From the NCBI GenBank assembly GCA_965229115.1, contig CBDDIR010000003.1, positions 1,116,001 through 1,180,000 of the forward strand: a stretch of DNA of 64,000 nt, written 5' to 3'. Under the pieces are notes generated by a model that was not told where the DNA came from, did not search any database, and was given only the letters and a program-made list of their open reading frames with translations. The position numbers and the translations under genes were made by a program. Numbering within the stretch: the first letter of the stretch is position 1; each line of letters begins with the position of its first letter. Origin of the DNA: UBA7672 sp965229115. Its GTDB lineage: Bacteria > Pseudomonadota > Alphaproteobacteria > Caulobacterales > Hyphomonadaceae. Positions 25,363 to 34,091 of this stretch are shown piece by piece.

Positions 25363-26733
25363 ATGTCTAACCGTTTCGCAATCATCCTCGCCGCTGGCAA
25401 GGGCACGCGGATGAAGTCTCCGCGACCCAAGGTGCTGCACGAGATCGGCGGCCGGTCGATGCTGGCGTGGAGCGTTGCGCTGGCGAAGGATCTTGGCTGC
25501 AAACAAACGGTCATCGTGGTCGGGCCGGATATGCCGCAGCTTTCGGAAGCGGCGGCCAAGCTGGTGGGCGCAGAGAACGTCGCCGTTCAGCGCGAGCAGC
25601 TGGGAACGGCGAACGCTGTCGATGCGGCGCGGGCGCAGCTGGCGAATGCGGATGGTCAGGCGATCGTGCTCTATGCCGACACGCCGCTTATCCCGCAGGA
25701 GGCGGGCGAGCGTGCATTCCAGGCGATCGAAGGCGGGGCGAGCATCTGCGTGCTGGGCTTCAAGGCGAAGCTGCCGAACCGCTATGGGCGTCTGGTGACG
25801 GCCAAGGACGGATCGCTCGAGGCGATCGTTGAGGCGAATGACGCGAGCGAGGCGCAGCTGGCGATCGATCTGGCGAACTCGGGCGTGATGGCGGGTCCGG
25901 CGAAGCTGATGTTCGAGCTTCTGAAGGACGTTAAGAACGATAACGCCAAAGGCGAATACTATCTGACCGATCTGGTTGGGCTGGCGCGTGGGCGTGGCCT
26001 GAAAGCGGCTGTTGCGTTGTGCGAGGAGCGCGACGTGCAGGGCGTGAACAGCCAGGTTGAACTGGCGCAGGTCGAGCGCGTGTTCCAGGACGGTATGCGC
26101 GAGAAGATGATGGTAGCGGGCGTGACGCTGCCTGCGCCGGACACCGTGCACTTCAGCCACGATACGAAGATCGCGGCGGGCGTGACGGTTGAGCAGAACG
26201 TGGTGTTTGCGACCGGCGTAAGCGTTGAGAGCGGGGCGATCATCCGTGCGTTCTCGCATCTGGAAGGTGCGAAGGTTGGTGCGGGCGCGTTTGTGGGGCC
26301 GTATGCGCGGCTGCGTCCTGGCGCCGTGATCGGCAAGGATGCTCACATCGGCAACTTCGTTGAGGTGAAGAACGTCAGCGTTGGCGAGGGCGCGAAGGCG
26401 AACCACCTCAGCTATCTCGGCGATGGCGAAGTGGGCGCGGGCGCGAATATCGGCGCGGGCACGATCTTCTGCAATTATGATGGCTTCTTCAAATACCGCA
26501 CGGTTGTGGGCGCTGGCGCGTTCGTGGGGTCGAACTCGTCGCTGGTGGCGCCGGTGACGATTGGCGCGGGCGGCTATGTCGGCTCGGGCTCGGTGATCGT
26601 GGACGACGTGGCGAGCGATGGGCTTGCGATTGGCCGTGGCCGTCAGGTCGCGAAGGATGGCTGGGCGAAGGCGTTCCGGGACGAGAAGTCGGCCGCGAAG
26701 AAGGCCGGGCAGAAGCCTAAGGGCGCGATCTGA
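25363..26733 (+). CDS. glmU: Bifunctional UDP-GlcNAc pyrophosphorylase / GlcN-1-P acetyltransferase
   Basis: 456 aa from ATG 25363, which has GAGGCA upstream; a GTG at 25342 is possible. The uridyltransferase half opens with LAAGKGTRMKSPRPKVLHEI (9-28). The acetyltransferase half shows hexapeptide repeats and the GlmU marker SYLGDGEVGAGANIGAGTI followed by NYDG. It makes UDP-GlcNAc for peptidoglycan and lipid A in the cytoplasm. An inverted pair of R2 repeats follows and probably ends transcription. Confidence 0.97.
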   Translation: MSNRFAIILAAGKGTRMKSPRPKVLHEIGGRSMLAWSVALAKDLGCKQTVIVVGPDMPQLSEAAAKLVGAENVAVQREQLGTANAVDAARAQLANADGQAIVLYADTPLIPQEAGERAFQAIEGGASICVLGFKAKLPNRYGRLVTAKDGSLEAIVEANDASEAQLAIDLANSGVMAGPAKLMFELLKDVKNDNAKGEYYLTDLVGLARGRGLKAAVALCEERDVQGVNSQVELAQVERVFQDGMREKMMVAGVTLPAPDTVHFSHDTKIAAGVTVEQNVVFATGVSVESGAIIRAFSHLEGAKVGAGAFVGPYARLRPGAVIGKDAHIGNFVEVKNVSVGEGAKANHLSYLGDGEVGAGANIGAGTIFCNYDGFFKYRTVVGAGAFVGSNSSLVAPVTIGAGGYVGSGSVIVDDVASDGLAIGRGRQVAKDGWAKAFRDEKSAAKKAGQKPKGAI

Positions 26734-26745
26734 CGGTTGGGAGTA

Positions 26746-26868
26746 CGCGCTCGTCCTTCGACGGACGCTTGCTCCGCAAGCTGCTCAGGATGAGCGCTAC
26801 AGTTAGGCCGGCAGTTTAGCGCTCATCCTGAGCAGCCGCGAAGCGGCGTCCGTCGAAGGACGAGCGCG
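26746..26868. repeat. Inverted pair of R2 repeats
   Basis: Two R2 units face each other (26746-26797 and 26818-26868) across about 20 bp, each with its own hairpin; together they can form one long stem. They fill the gap between the convergent glmU and hydrolase genes, where they could act as a bidirectional terminator. Confidence 0.88.
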
Positions 26869-26874
26869 TACTTG

Positions 26875-27573
26875 CTAGCCGAAGAACTTCACCAGTTCCG
26901 CGGTCACGGCTTCGGGCCGTTCGGTCATGCACATGTGGCCGGCGTTTTCGATTTCGACGAGCTTTGCGCCTTCGATGCCGTCGGCGATTTCGCGGCCATC
27001 ATCGGGCGGGATGAGCGCGTCGTCCTTACCGACCACCACGAGCGTCGGGACCTTGATCGTTGCGAGCAGGGGGCGGGAGTCTTCGCGGGAGATGATGGCT
27101 TCGATCTGGCGGTCGAAGGCGTCGACGCCGAGTTGTTCGGCCATTTCGATGAAGGTGGTGAGCAGCGGCTGATCTTCGTGGCGGGCCGGGTGGACGAGTT
27201 TGGGGAAGAGCATCTTCGTGCCGATGCGCATATTGCCGATCTTGCGTGAGGCGTTGACCTGTTGGCGGCGGCCTTCGGAGCGTTCGGGCGTGTCGGGCTT
27301 GGCGCTGGTGCTGAGCAGGGCGAGGCTGGTGACGCGGTTGGGCGCCTGGCGGACGATTTCGAGCGCTGCGTAGCCGCCCATGGATGTGCCGGCGAGAGCG
27401 AACTTCTCGGGCGCCACGGCGAGGATCTGCGTGGCGACTTCGCGCATCGTGGAGGCTGACCAGTGGTTGGCGAGCAGGACGGGATGCCGCTGGCCGAGAT
27501 CTTCGATCTGGTGCTGGTAGATGCGGCAGGTCGTCATCAGGCCCGGGATGAAGACGATGGGCATTCCGGGCAT
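26875..27573 (-). CDS. Alpha/beta-fold hydrolase
   Basis: 232 aa. Nucleophile S64 sits in AGTSMGGYAA. The acid is probably in VVGKDDALIPPDDG, and the His is in ENAGHMCMTERPEAV. The N-terminal VFIPGLMTTCRIYQHQIEDL gives the oxyanion HG-like turn. Single gene, cytoplasmic, substrate unknown. Confidence 0.85.
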   Translation of the reverse strand: MPGMPIVFIPGLMTTCRIYQHQIEDLGQRHPVLLANHWSASTMREVATQILAVAPEKFALAGTSMGGYAALEIVRQAPNRVTSLALLSTSAKPDTPERSEGRRQQVNASRKIGNMRIGTKMLFPKLVHPARHEDQPLLTTFIEMAEQLGVDAFDRQIEAIISREDSRPLLATIKVPTLVVVGKDDALIPPDDGREIADGIEGAKLVEIENAGHMCMTERPEAVTAELVKFFG

Positions 27574-27629
27574 GAGGTTCTCCTGCTGCTGTACTGCCTA
27601 ACTAGGCGGCGTGGGGCGTTTGGCCAGCT

Positions 27630-28097
27630 TTAGCGTTGCAGCTTGTCGCCGAGGACGGAGCGCGGGCCTGCGCCATAGCGTTTGAGGCCATCTGCGGGGT
27701 TCACCAGCGCGCACTTCTTCAGGCTGAGGCAGCCGCAGCCGATACAGCCGTCGAGATAGTCGCGCAGGCGCGTCATGCGGGCGATGCGTTCGTCGAGCTG
27801 GCCGCGGAAGTTGCGGCTGATGCGCTCCCAGTCTTTCTGGCTTGGCGCACGGCCGGCGGGGAGCGTCGCGAGGGCGGCGCGGATGTCTTCGATCGAGAAG
27901 CCGAGCTGCTGGGCGATCAGCACAAAGGACAGGCGGCGGATATCCGAGCGCAGATAGCGTCGCTGGCCGCCAGCATTGCGGGCGGGCGTGACGAGGCCCT
28001 TGGTCTCGTAGAAGCGTATGGCGGAGACGGCAAGGCCGGTGCGTTCTGCGAGATCACCGATGGTAAGCGGCGTGTTGGGCGAGGGCGCTTCAGGCAT
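27630..28097 (-). CDS. soxR: Redox-sensing regulator SoxR
   Basis: 155 aa from ATG 28097; the upstream frame start would fall inside the SoxR box. The MerR-type HTH is LTIGDLAERTGLAVSAIRFYE, a dimerisation helix follows, and the [2Fe-2S] cluster is CIGCGCLSLKKC (C118, C121, C123, C129). It senses redox-cycling agents and activates a divergent promoter with a long spacer. Unlike enterobacteria there is no soxS; the target here is the adjacent VOC gene. Confidence 0.95.
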   Translation of the reverse strand: MPEAPSPNTPLTIGDLAERTGLAVSAIRFYETKGLVTPARNAGGQRRYLRSDIRRLSFVLIAQQLGFSIEDIRAALATLPAGRAPSQKDWERISRNFRGQLDERIARMTRLRDYLDGCIGCGCLSLKKCALVNPADGLKRYGAGPRSVLGDKLQR

Positions 28098-28111
28098 TCC
28101 GAAATAATCCC

Positions 28112-28142
28112 TTGACCTCAAGTTAGGTTGAGGAATTACGAC
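28112..28142 (+). promoter_or_regulatory. SoxR box and promoter
   Basis: TTGACC (28112-28117) and TACGAC (28137-28142) are 19 bp apart, the over-long spacer of MerR-family promoters. Between them lies the 18-bp near-palindrome CCTCAAGTTAGGTTGAGG (28116-28133), close to the enteric SoxR site. It drives the VOC gene and may repress soxR. Confidence 0.88.
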
Positions 28143-28197
28143 TCATGCCCATCGAGAAATCAACCCGGGTCAGCCGGGTGAATTGAAGGGTCTGATC

Positions 28198-28620
28198 ATG
28201 AGCAAGGCAGGTGTGGCCGAAGCCCCGCGCAGGGCCGGCGCGAAGACCGTCGAGGCGGCGGCGCTGGAGCATGTGAATGTCACCACGTCGTCGGCGGAAG
28301 AGACGGCGGGACTGATGTGCGAGGTGTTTGGCTGGCATATCCGCTGGCAGGGGCCGGCGAAGCTGGGCGGCCGCTCGATACATGTCGGATCGGATGGTTC
28401 GTATGTGGCGCTGTATTCGCCTCCGGAAGACCTGAAACAGGCGCCGGGCGAAGGGCAGCCCAACCATGTCGGCGTGCTCGTGAGGGACCTGGAGGCGACA
28501 GAGATAAAGATCCGCGCCGCAGGCTATCAACCTTATGCGCACGCCGACTACGAACCGGGCCGCCGCTTCTACTTTCGCGACAAGGGCGGGGTGGAGTTCG
28601 AGGTGGTGAGCTATGATTGA
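28198..28620 (+). CDS. VOC/glyoxalase-like protein under SoxR control
   Basis: 140 aa from ATG 28198 with GAAGGG upstream. VOC fold blocks: ALEHVNVTTSSAEETAGLMC, GQPNHVGVLVRDLEATEIKI, and FYFRDKGGVEFEVVSYD, with His and Glu at the usual metal-ligand sites. Members include antibiotic-resistance and dioxygenase-like enzymes. The SoxR promoter implies a role against redox-active compounds; the chemistry is unknown. Confidence 0.85.
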   Translation: MSKAGVAEAPRRAGAKTVEAAALEHVNVTTSSAEETAGLMCEVFGWHIRWQGPAKLGGRSIHVGSDGSYVALYSPPEDLKQAPGEGQPNHVGVLVRDLEATEIKIRAAGYQPYAHADYEPGRRFYFRDKGGVEFEVVSYD

Positions 28621-28752
28621 CCGAAGCGTCACTCGTCAGCGCTGCTGAACATATCGTTCGGAAATGGTCGTCCGAGCCGGCGTTGCGGCGGAAACGGGAG
28701 AGGCCATCTGGAGGGCATAGAGGCGGCAATCGAGCCGCACGGAGCCTCCCCG

Positions 28753-28839
28753 ATGAAAACCCTGATCGCCTTCCTCACCTCGATCATCGCCATCAAGAGC
28801 GATGGCGACGCCGGCGCAGTCATGCTGCGCGAACACTAA
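28753..28839 (+). CDS. Possible 28-aa micro-ORF
   Basis: ATG 28753 to TAA 28837, with GGAG about 10 bp upstream and a strong terminator just after. It encodes MKTLIAFLTSIIAIKSDGDA and eight further residues: a short hydrophobic N-terminus and a charged end. Placement between VOC gene and terminator is suggestive only. Confidence 0.3.
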   Translation: MKTLIAFLTSIIAIKSDGDAGAVMLREH

Positions 28840-28844
28840 AGAAA

Positions 28845-28874
28845 AGGGCGCAGACCGGGGATGGTCTGCGCCCT
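28845..28874. terminator. Bidirectional terminator
   Basis: A 12-bp stem AGGGCGCAGACC/GGTCTGCGCCCT with a 6-nt loop. It is flanked by A-rich sequence on the left and T-rich on the right. It separates the VOC gene from the convergent acyl-CoA ligase gene. Confidence 0.85.
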
Positions 28875-28897
28875 GATTTCTTTAGCTCTGACAGCTT

Positions 28898-30583
28898 CTA
28901 CTTCTGCGCCCAGCGTTTGGCGGCTTCGGCGCGGAGGTCCTTTTTCATGATCTTGCCCGTGGCGCCGCGCGGGAGCGGTTCGCTCTCAAAGTGGAAGTAG
29001 CGCGGGATCTGGAACTTGCCGAGGCGCGTCGACAGGAAGTCGCGGAGTTCGGCTTCGGTGACTGGCTTGTCGGCGTAGATCGTCGTGCCGACTTCCTCGC
29101 CCAGGCGCTCGTCCGGCACGCCATAGACGCACGCTTCGACGACGGACGGATGTTCCTGCAGCGCATACTCGACTGCGCCGCAACCGATGTTTTCGCCGCC
29201 GCGGATGACGAGATCCTTGATGCGGTCGACGATAAAGACGAAGCCTTCGTCGTCGATGTAGGCGACGTCGCCGGTGCGGAACCATTCGTTGTTGACGAAC
29301 TCGGAGGCGTTGGCGTCGGGGCGTTTGTAGTAGCCGCGCATGATCGACGCGCCGCGGATCTGCAGTTCGCCGCGCTGGCCGGTGGGCAGCTCGTTGCCGG
29401 CTTCATCGACGATGCGGACGTCGAGGACGGCGGAGACGCGGCCAGAGCTTTCCGGCTTGCGGAGGTAGTCAGCTGCCGCGATGCCGACGCCGATGGCGTT
29501 GGTTTCGGTCATGCCCCAGCCGGTGGCCGGCATGGCTTTCACGAACACGGCGTCGATGGCGCGAACCTGCTCAGGCGCGCGCGATGCGCCGCCGCCGCCG
29601 ACTGATGACAGCGACGGGAAGTGGCGGCCGGTCTCGCGCGAATAGACGACAAGATCGCCTGTGATGGCGGGCGTCGCGGTGAAGTTGGTGATGCCTTCGC
29701 GCTCGATGATGTCGGCGCCCTTGGCGACTTCCCATTTGTACATCGACACGAGGCGACGCTGCAGGCGGAAGCAGGACAGGGCGACCGAGTGCAAGCCCGT
29801 GACGTGGAAGAGCGGGATCACCAGCAGCGAGGCGGCTTGCGGCGCATCGGCCGGCGGGCGCTCGATCAGGCCGGTGCCGAAGGCGGCGAGCAGGTCCAGC
29901 TCCCACGAGACGAGGGCGTGCAGGACGTTGCGGTGCGTTGAGACAGCGCCTTTCGGGTGGCCGGTCGAGCCCGAGGTGAAGAGCATGATCGCGTCATCAT
30001 CCGGCAGGACATCGACGTCGGGCAGTTCGGTTTGCTCCGGCGCGGACATGACGTCGGTATAGGCGCGGACGTTGGCCGGCAGCGGCTTGGTGGTGCGCAC
30101 GCCGATGAGCTTCAGGTCTGCCGGCAGGTTCGGCAGCATGTTGAGGCGGTCGATCCGCTCCTGGTCGATGAAGGCGACTTTGGGCTGGGCGAGGCCGATG
30201 CCGTAGGACATCTCGTCGGCGGTCCACAGCGCGTTGACCGCAACCGTGAGCGCGCCGATCGAGGTGGCGGCCATGAAGGAGATCATCCACTCGGGATAAT
30301 TCCGCATGGCGATGGCGACGCGGTCGCCCTTCTTCACGCCGTACTCGTTGACGAGCACATGGGCGAGCGTGCAGGCGCGCCGCCAGGTTTCTTCGAAGGT
30401 GAGACGCTCGTCTTCATAGACGAGGAAGGGCTTCTCGCTGCGGGCCTCGCGATAGAGCTGGCCGAGATTCTTCGGCGCGTTCTTGAACGCGCGGATCTGG
30501 CGGCCGATCGCCTCGATCTGGATGATCTCGTGCGGCTGGCCCGGCGCCGTGAGCGCCGCCAAAGCTTCCTGTCTCGTGACCAC
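28898..30583 (-). CDS. AMP-forming acyl-CoA synthetase
   Basis: 561 aa ANL-superfamily enzyme. The P-loop is MLFTSGSTGHPKGAVSTHRN, then GWGMTETNA, the hinge region RTGDVAYIDDEGFVFIVDR, KDLVIRGGENIGCGAVEYAL, and the C-terminal catalytic Lys in RGATGKIMKKDLR. It activates a carboxylate, probably a fatty or aryl acid, to its CoA thioester. The next gene upstream is an MDR oxidoreductase. Substrate not predictable. Confidence 0.92.
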   Translation of the reverse strand: MVTRQEALAALTAPGQPHEIIQIEAIGRQIRAFKNAPKNLGQLYREARSEKPFLVYEDERLTFEETWRRACTLAHVLVNEYGVKKGDRVAIAMRNYPEWMISFMAATSIGALTVAVNALWTADEMSYGIGLAQPKVAFIDQERIDRLNMLPNLPADLKLIGVRTTKPLPANVRAYTDVMSAPEQTELPDVDVLPDDDAIMLFTSGSTGHPKGAVSTHRNVLHALVSWELDLLAAFGTGLIERPPADAPQAASLLVIPLFHVTGLHSVALSCFRLQRRLVSMYKWEVAKGADIIEREGITNFTATPAITGDLVVYSRETGRHFPSLSSVGGGGASRAPEQVRAIDAVFVKAMPATGWGMTETNAIGVGIAAADYLRKPESSGRVSAVLDVRIVDEAGNELPTGQRGELQIRGASIMRGYYKRPDANASEFVNNEWFRTGDVAYIDDEGFVFIVDRIKDLVIRGGENIGCGAVEYALQEHPSVVEACVYGVPDERLGEEVGTTIYADKPVTEAELRDFLSTRLGKFQIPRYFHFESEPLPRGATGKIMKKDLRAEAAKRWAQK

Positions 30584-30694
30584 GCGTCTTCCTTCCCGAT
30601 AGACGGGGCCTCCGTTCTCCGACGGTTGACCCCTGAGTTTCCCTTACGTCACCTTAAGTAGCATACCCACTATTCGAGAAAAGTGGGTGCGACG

Positions 30695-31822
30695 CTAGAG
30701 GCTCGGATTGATCAGGTATTTTTCGCCAGTCGCCTTGCGGTTGTACGCTTTGATCGTCTCCAGATCGAGCGCATCGCGAAGCGAGATCGTGTTGGTGTAG
30801 TGGCTGGCGAAGGTGGTTTTCAGCTCGGCGGCGACGCGCGCGCGCATCTTGCCGGCTTCTTCCATACCGACCTTCTGCAGGAACGGCGTCAGCAGGAAGC
30901 CGCCGACGCCCCAGGCCATGCCGTAGGCTGCGCCGAGGATGGTCGGCTCGAGGCTGAGGCGGCCGTAGATATAGACCTGCTTGTGGGTGGACGAGCCATA
31001 GCGGCTGTAGGCGCCGGGCTTGGAGTTGAGGGCGATTTCCATCGCGCCGAGGATCTGGCCGGCCAGCTTGCCGCCGCCAATGGCGTCGAAGGCGAGCGTT
31101 GCGCCGGTGGTGGAGAGGGCGGCGATCAGGTCTTCCATGAAGGTCGGCTTGGACGAGTCGACGATGTGTTTCGCGCCGATGTCCTTGAGGATTTTCGCCT
31201 GCTCGTCGGAGCGGACGATGTTCACCAGCTCGACGCCGTCCTTGATGCAGATCTTGTTGAGCATCTGGCCGAGGTTCGAGGCGGCTGCGGTGTGGACGAG
31301 GGCGGTGTGGCCTTCGAGCTGCATGGTTTTGACCATAGCGAGGGCGGTCAGCGGGTTCACGAAGCAAGAAGCGCCGTCAGCAGCCGTTGCGCCGGCCGGC
31401 AGCGGCAGGGCGGCCTTGGCTTTCACGGTGCGATAGGTGGCGTACATTTCGCCGCCGAGGATGGCGACCATCTTGCCCATCAAGGCCTGTGCTTCGGGCG
31501 ATGAGCCGGCGGCGACAACCGTGCCGGCGCCTTCATTGCCGACCGGCATGGCTTCGCCGGTGCGGGCGGCCATGGCCCGCATGGCGACTTCGGGAATCTT
31601 GGCGGTGACGACCGGGCTGTCCTTCGTGCCGGACACGACGGCGGTCGAAAGATCGGCCGGGCCGATCAGCAGGCCGAGGTCTGACGGATTGATCGGGGTG
31701 CCTTCGATACGGACCACGATTTCGTCCGGGGCCGGATCAGCGACAGTGACCTTGGCGAGCGTCAGTTCAAGTTCGCCGCTCTTCTTAACGTGCGAACGCA
31801 GCTGCAGGCCTTCAAGCGCCAT
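30695..31822 (-). CDS. MDR-family oxidoreductase, zinc-less
   Basis: 375 aa. The N-terminal GroES-like half (DEIVVRIEGTPINPSDLGLL, VGNEGAGTVVAAG) is followed by a Rossmann half (ALVHTAAASNLGQMLNKIC). No catalytic zinc ligands or structural Cys cluster are seen, as in quinone oxidoreductase and crotonyl-CoA reductase-type members. It probably reduces a C=C bond with NADPH. Substrate unknown. Confidence 0.85.
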   Translation of the reverse strand: MALEGLQLRSHVKKSGELELTLAKVTVADPAPDEIVVRIEGTPINPSDLGLLIGPADLSTAVVSGTKDSPVVTAKIPEVAMRAMAARTGEAMPVGNEGAGTVVAAGSSPEAQALMGKMVAILGGEMYATYRTVKAKAALPLPAGATAADGASCFVNPLTALAMVKTMQLEGHTALVHTAAASNLGQMLNKICIKDGVELVNIVRSDEQAKILKDIGAKHIVDSSKPTFMEDLIAALSTTGATLAFDAIGGGKLAGQILGAMEIALNSKPGAYSRYGSSTHKQVYIYGRLSLEPTILGAAYGMAWGVGGFLLTPFLQKVGMEEAGKMRARVAAELKTTFASHYTNTISLRDALDLETIKAYNRKATGEKYLINPSL

Positions 31823-31908
31823 GGGTCACTCCCTCGGGTATGTTTGACAGTATCATCCCTAGCATGGTCGCCGGGAAGAGCCAGACTTACGTGGGGATAA
31901 CAGGCGCT

Positions 31909-33315
31909 TTAGACCAGAGCCCGGATCGCCCGTTTGCGCCAGACGAAGGTGTAGAAGGAGCCCTGCAGCACCAACATGGTGCAGAACGCCGCCGGATAGG
32001 CCCACCAGACGCCGTCGATGCCGATCGCGCTCGACAGGTAGATGGCGACCGGGACTTCGACCGCGATGATCGAGAAGATCGCGATCGCCGTCGGGGCGAG
32101 TACCGTGCCGGATGAACGCATCATGCTGGAGAACACGACAGCCATGCCGAACACCACTGTGCTCCAGAGCACGATGTGGAGCAGGTGCTGCGTGAGCGCG
32201 ATGACCGGCGGGTCGGTGATGAACATTGCCACGATGGGGCCGGACAGCAGATAGACGACCAGGACGCCCGCGCCGGTAATGATGGCGTTGAGGATCAGGG
32301 CAGTGCGGGTGATGGCGCCGAGCTGGTGCCCGCGTCCTCCGCCGATGGCCTGCGCGGCAAGGATCGATGCGGCGATGCCGATCGACATGGCGGGGAACTG
32401 CACATAGGCGAGGATCTGGTTGATCGCTCCGTATGCGGCGGTTGCGGACGAGCCATAGCCGTTGGCGAGGCCGAGCAGGGCGAGTTCGGCGATCGCCATG
32501 ATGACCATCTGGATGCCCGTGGGCACGCCGAGGCGCAGGACGAGTCCCAGCACTTTCGGATCGAGCCGGACCTTGGCGAGGAAGGCTGCGCTGGGGGCCA
32601 GCGGGTGCTTCTTGCGCAGCAGATACCAGCCGAGCCAGATCAGCGCGAAAACCATCGAGACGAGCGAGGCGACCGCTGCGCTGGCGACGCCAAGTTGCGG
32701 CAAGCCGAACCAGCCTTCGATCAGCGCAGGTGTGATGATCAGGCCGACAGCCGTCGAGAAGGCGAGCGTCCACAGCGGCGTGACGCTGTCGCCGACGCCG
32801 CGCAGCATCGAGGTAAACAGGATGAAGATGAAGAAGGCCGGCATCGTGATCATCATGATGCGGGCGTACTTCACAGCCTCATCCACGATGTCCGCAGGCG
32901 TCTGAAGCCAATGCATCAGCTCGTCGGCGTACATGCCGCCAAGGACGGCGACGATGACGCCGAAGATCAGCGAGAGCGCCAGCGTGGCGCCTGCGATGGC
33001 GCGCACGCGATCATGGTCGCCCTTGCCGAACGCCTGACCGATCAGGATCGACGCGCCCGCGCCAAGGCCCATCACGAAGGCGATGAAGAAGAACATGACC
33101 GGGAAGAACACGGTCGCAGCCGCCAGGGCCTCCACGCCTATCATGTGGCCGAGGAAGACGTTGTTGATCGTGCCGGACAGGGATTGCAGCACGTTCGCCA
33201 GCATCATCGGCGTCAGGAAGACGAGGAAGACGCGCCATAGCGGCCTGTGCGGCTTCGCAGGCGTGTCCTCAGTCGCCTTGAGCGGCGCTTGGGCGGTTTC
33301 GAGCGTCTCGGTCAC
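31909..33315 (-). CDS. MATE family efflux transporter
   Basis: 468 aa with about 12 hydrophobic segments. MLANVLQSLSGTINNVFLGH and GLGAGASILIGQAFGKGDHDRV in the first half, and GVPTGIQMVIMAIAELALLG with AAQAIGGGRGHQLGAI in the second, are the paired MATE signatures. It exports drugs or metabolites by Na+ or H+ antiport. It is 12 bp from the DUF2239 gene and shares its direction. Confidence 0.93.
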   Translation of the reverse strand: MTETLETAQAPLKATEDTPAKPHRPLWRVFLVFLTPMMLANVLQSLSGTINNVFLGHMIGVEALAAATVFFPVMFFFIAFVMGLGAGASILIGQAFGKGDHDRVRAIAGATLALSLIFGVIVAVLGGMYADELMHWLQTPADIVDEAVKYARIMMITMPAFFIFILFTSMLRGVGDSVTPLWTLAFSTAVGLIITPALIEGWFGLPQLGVASAAVASLVSMVFALIWLGWYLLRKKHPLAPSAAFLAKVRLDPKVLGLVLRLGVPTGIQMVIMAIAELALLGLANGYGSSATAAYGAINQILAYVQFPAMSIGIAASILAAQAIGGGRGHQLGAITRTALILNAIITGAGVLVVYLLSGPIVAMFITDPPVIALTQHLLHIVLWSTVVFGMAVVFSSMMRSSGTVLAPTAIAIFSIIAVEVPVAIYLSSAIGIDGVWWAYPAAFCTMLVLQGSFYTFVWRKRAIRALV

Positions 33316-33327
33316 GGATAAGTCCGT

Positions 33328-33939
33328 TCAGGTCTTCTTGTGGGAGGAGAAGGCGGCAGTAGCGAGATGACGGGCGTGGTCGCGGATATCGGCTGGCCAG
33401 GATTCGGTGAGCGCCTGGAAACGATCGGCGTCACCAGCAAACAGGGCGCGGTTGGCTTCCTCGTAATTCCGCCGGTCCCCGGCGACAGCGGTGATGAAGC
33501 GATAGGCCGCTTCCTGCCGGGCGCGCAAGGTGTCGCTTTGACCGCGTGTTTTCCGGGCTTCCTCCACAAGTTTGCGGAGGGCGACCGAGGCGCCGCCGGG
33601 CTGGGCGTTCAGCCAGTCCCAGTGGCGGGGGAGGAGGGTGACCTCGCGCGGGACGACACCCAATTTGGGTCGGCCAGGGCCGCGCGGCGCGCTCGGGGCT
33701 GGATCTTCCGGCGTTGTCATTGCCGCTGGCGAGGCGACCGCGAGGCGGGAGCGGATGTCCTTCTCGGACCCGCTGAGGTCGAGATTCAGCGATTTGCCCG
33801 TGACATAGTCGAAGATCAGGATGTTCTCGTGCGTCGGTTTCGTGATGCGCTTGCGGACGGCGGCGGCGACGTCGGCGAGCGCGCCGACGGCGATACGGCG
33901 ATCACCCTCGAAGGCGATGGCGGCGGGCGGGGTGGTCAT
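33328..33939 (-). CDS. DUF2239 family protein
   Basis: 203 aa. The N-terminal AIAFEGDRRIAVGALADVAAAV and middle ENILIFDYVTGKSLNLDL are followed by GRPKLGVVPREVTLLPRHWDWL and QEAAYRFITAVAGDRRNYEEA. These match DUF2239. The central basic segment could contact DNA. A perfect palindrome sits 52 bp upstream, so the protein may be its own repressor; that is inference. The MATE gene follows by 12 bp. Confidence 0.85.
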   Translation of the reverse strand: MTTPPAAIAFEGDRRIAVGALADVAAAVRKRITKPTHENILIFDYVTGKSLNLDLSGSEKDIRSRLAVASPAAMTTPEDPAPSAPRGPGRPKLGVVPREVTLLPRHWDWLNAQPGGASVALRKLVEEARKTRGQSDTLRARQEAAYRFITAVAGDRRNYEEANRALFAGDADRFQALTESWPADIRDHARHLATAAFSSHKKT

Positions 33940-33991
33940 GGGAAGGCCTCCAGTTCGGCGTGCATATTATCCGGGCAAAACGGCAAGTCAA

Positions 33992-34007
33992 TTATACCCG
34001 GGTATAA
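33992..34007. promoter_or_regulatory. 16-bp perfect palindrome
   Basis: TTATACCCGGGTATAA lies in the divergent spacer between DUF2239 (start 33939) and the lactonase-like gene (start 34092). A degenerate relative, TTATCCGGGCAAAA, is at 33967-33980. It is placed like an operator. Confidence 0.7.
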
Positions 34008-34091
34008 ACAGGCGAGCCACAGCCCCCGCGTAGCTTGACCGCGAGAGGGTGCGCCGTGACAGTGCGCGCGATTCCGCGGGAGAGGCGGCCG

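Noticed and set aside
31859..32773. 304-aa minus-strand frame overlapping the MATE gene
   Set aside because: Same strand, different frame from a clear MATE transporter; translation is Arg/His-rich and motif-free.
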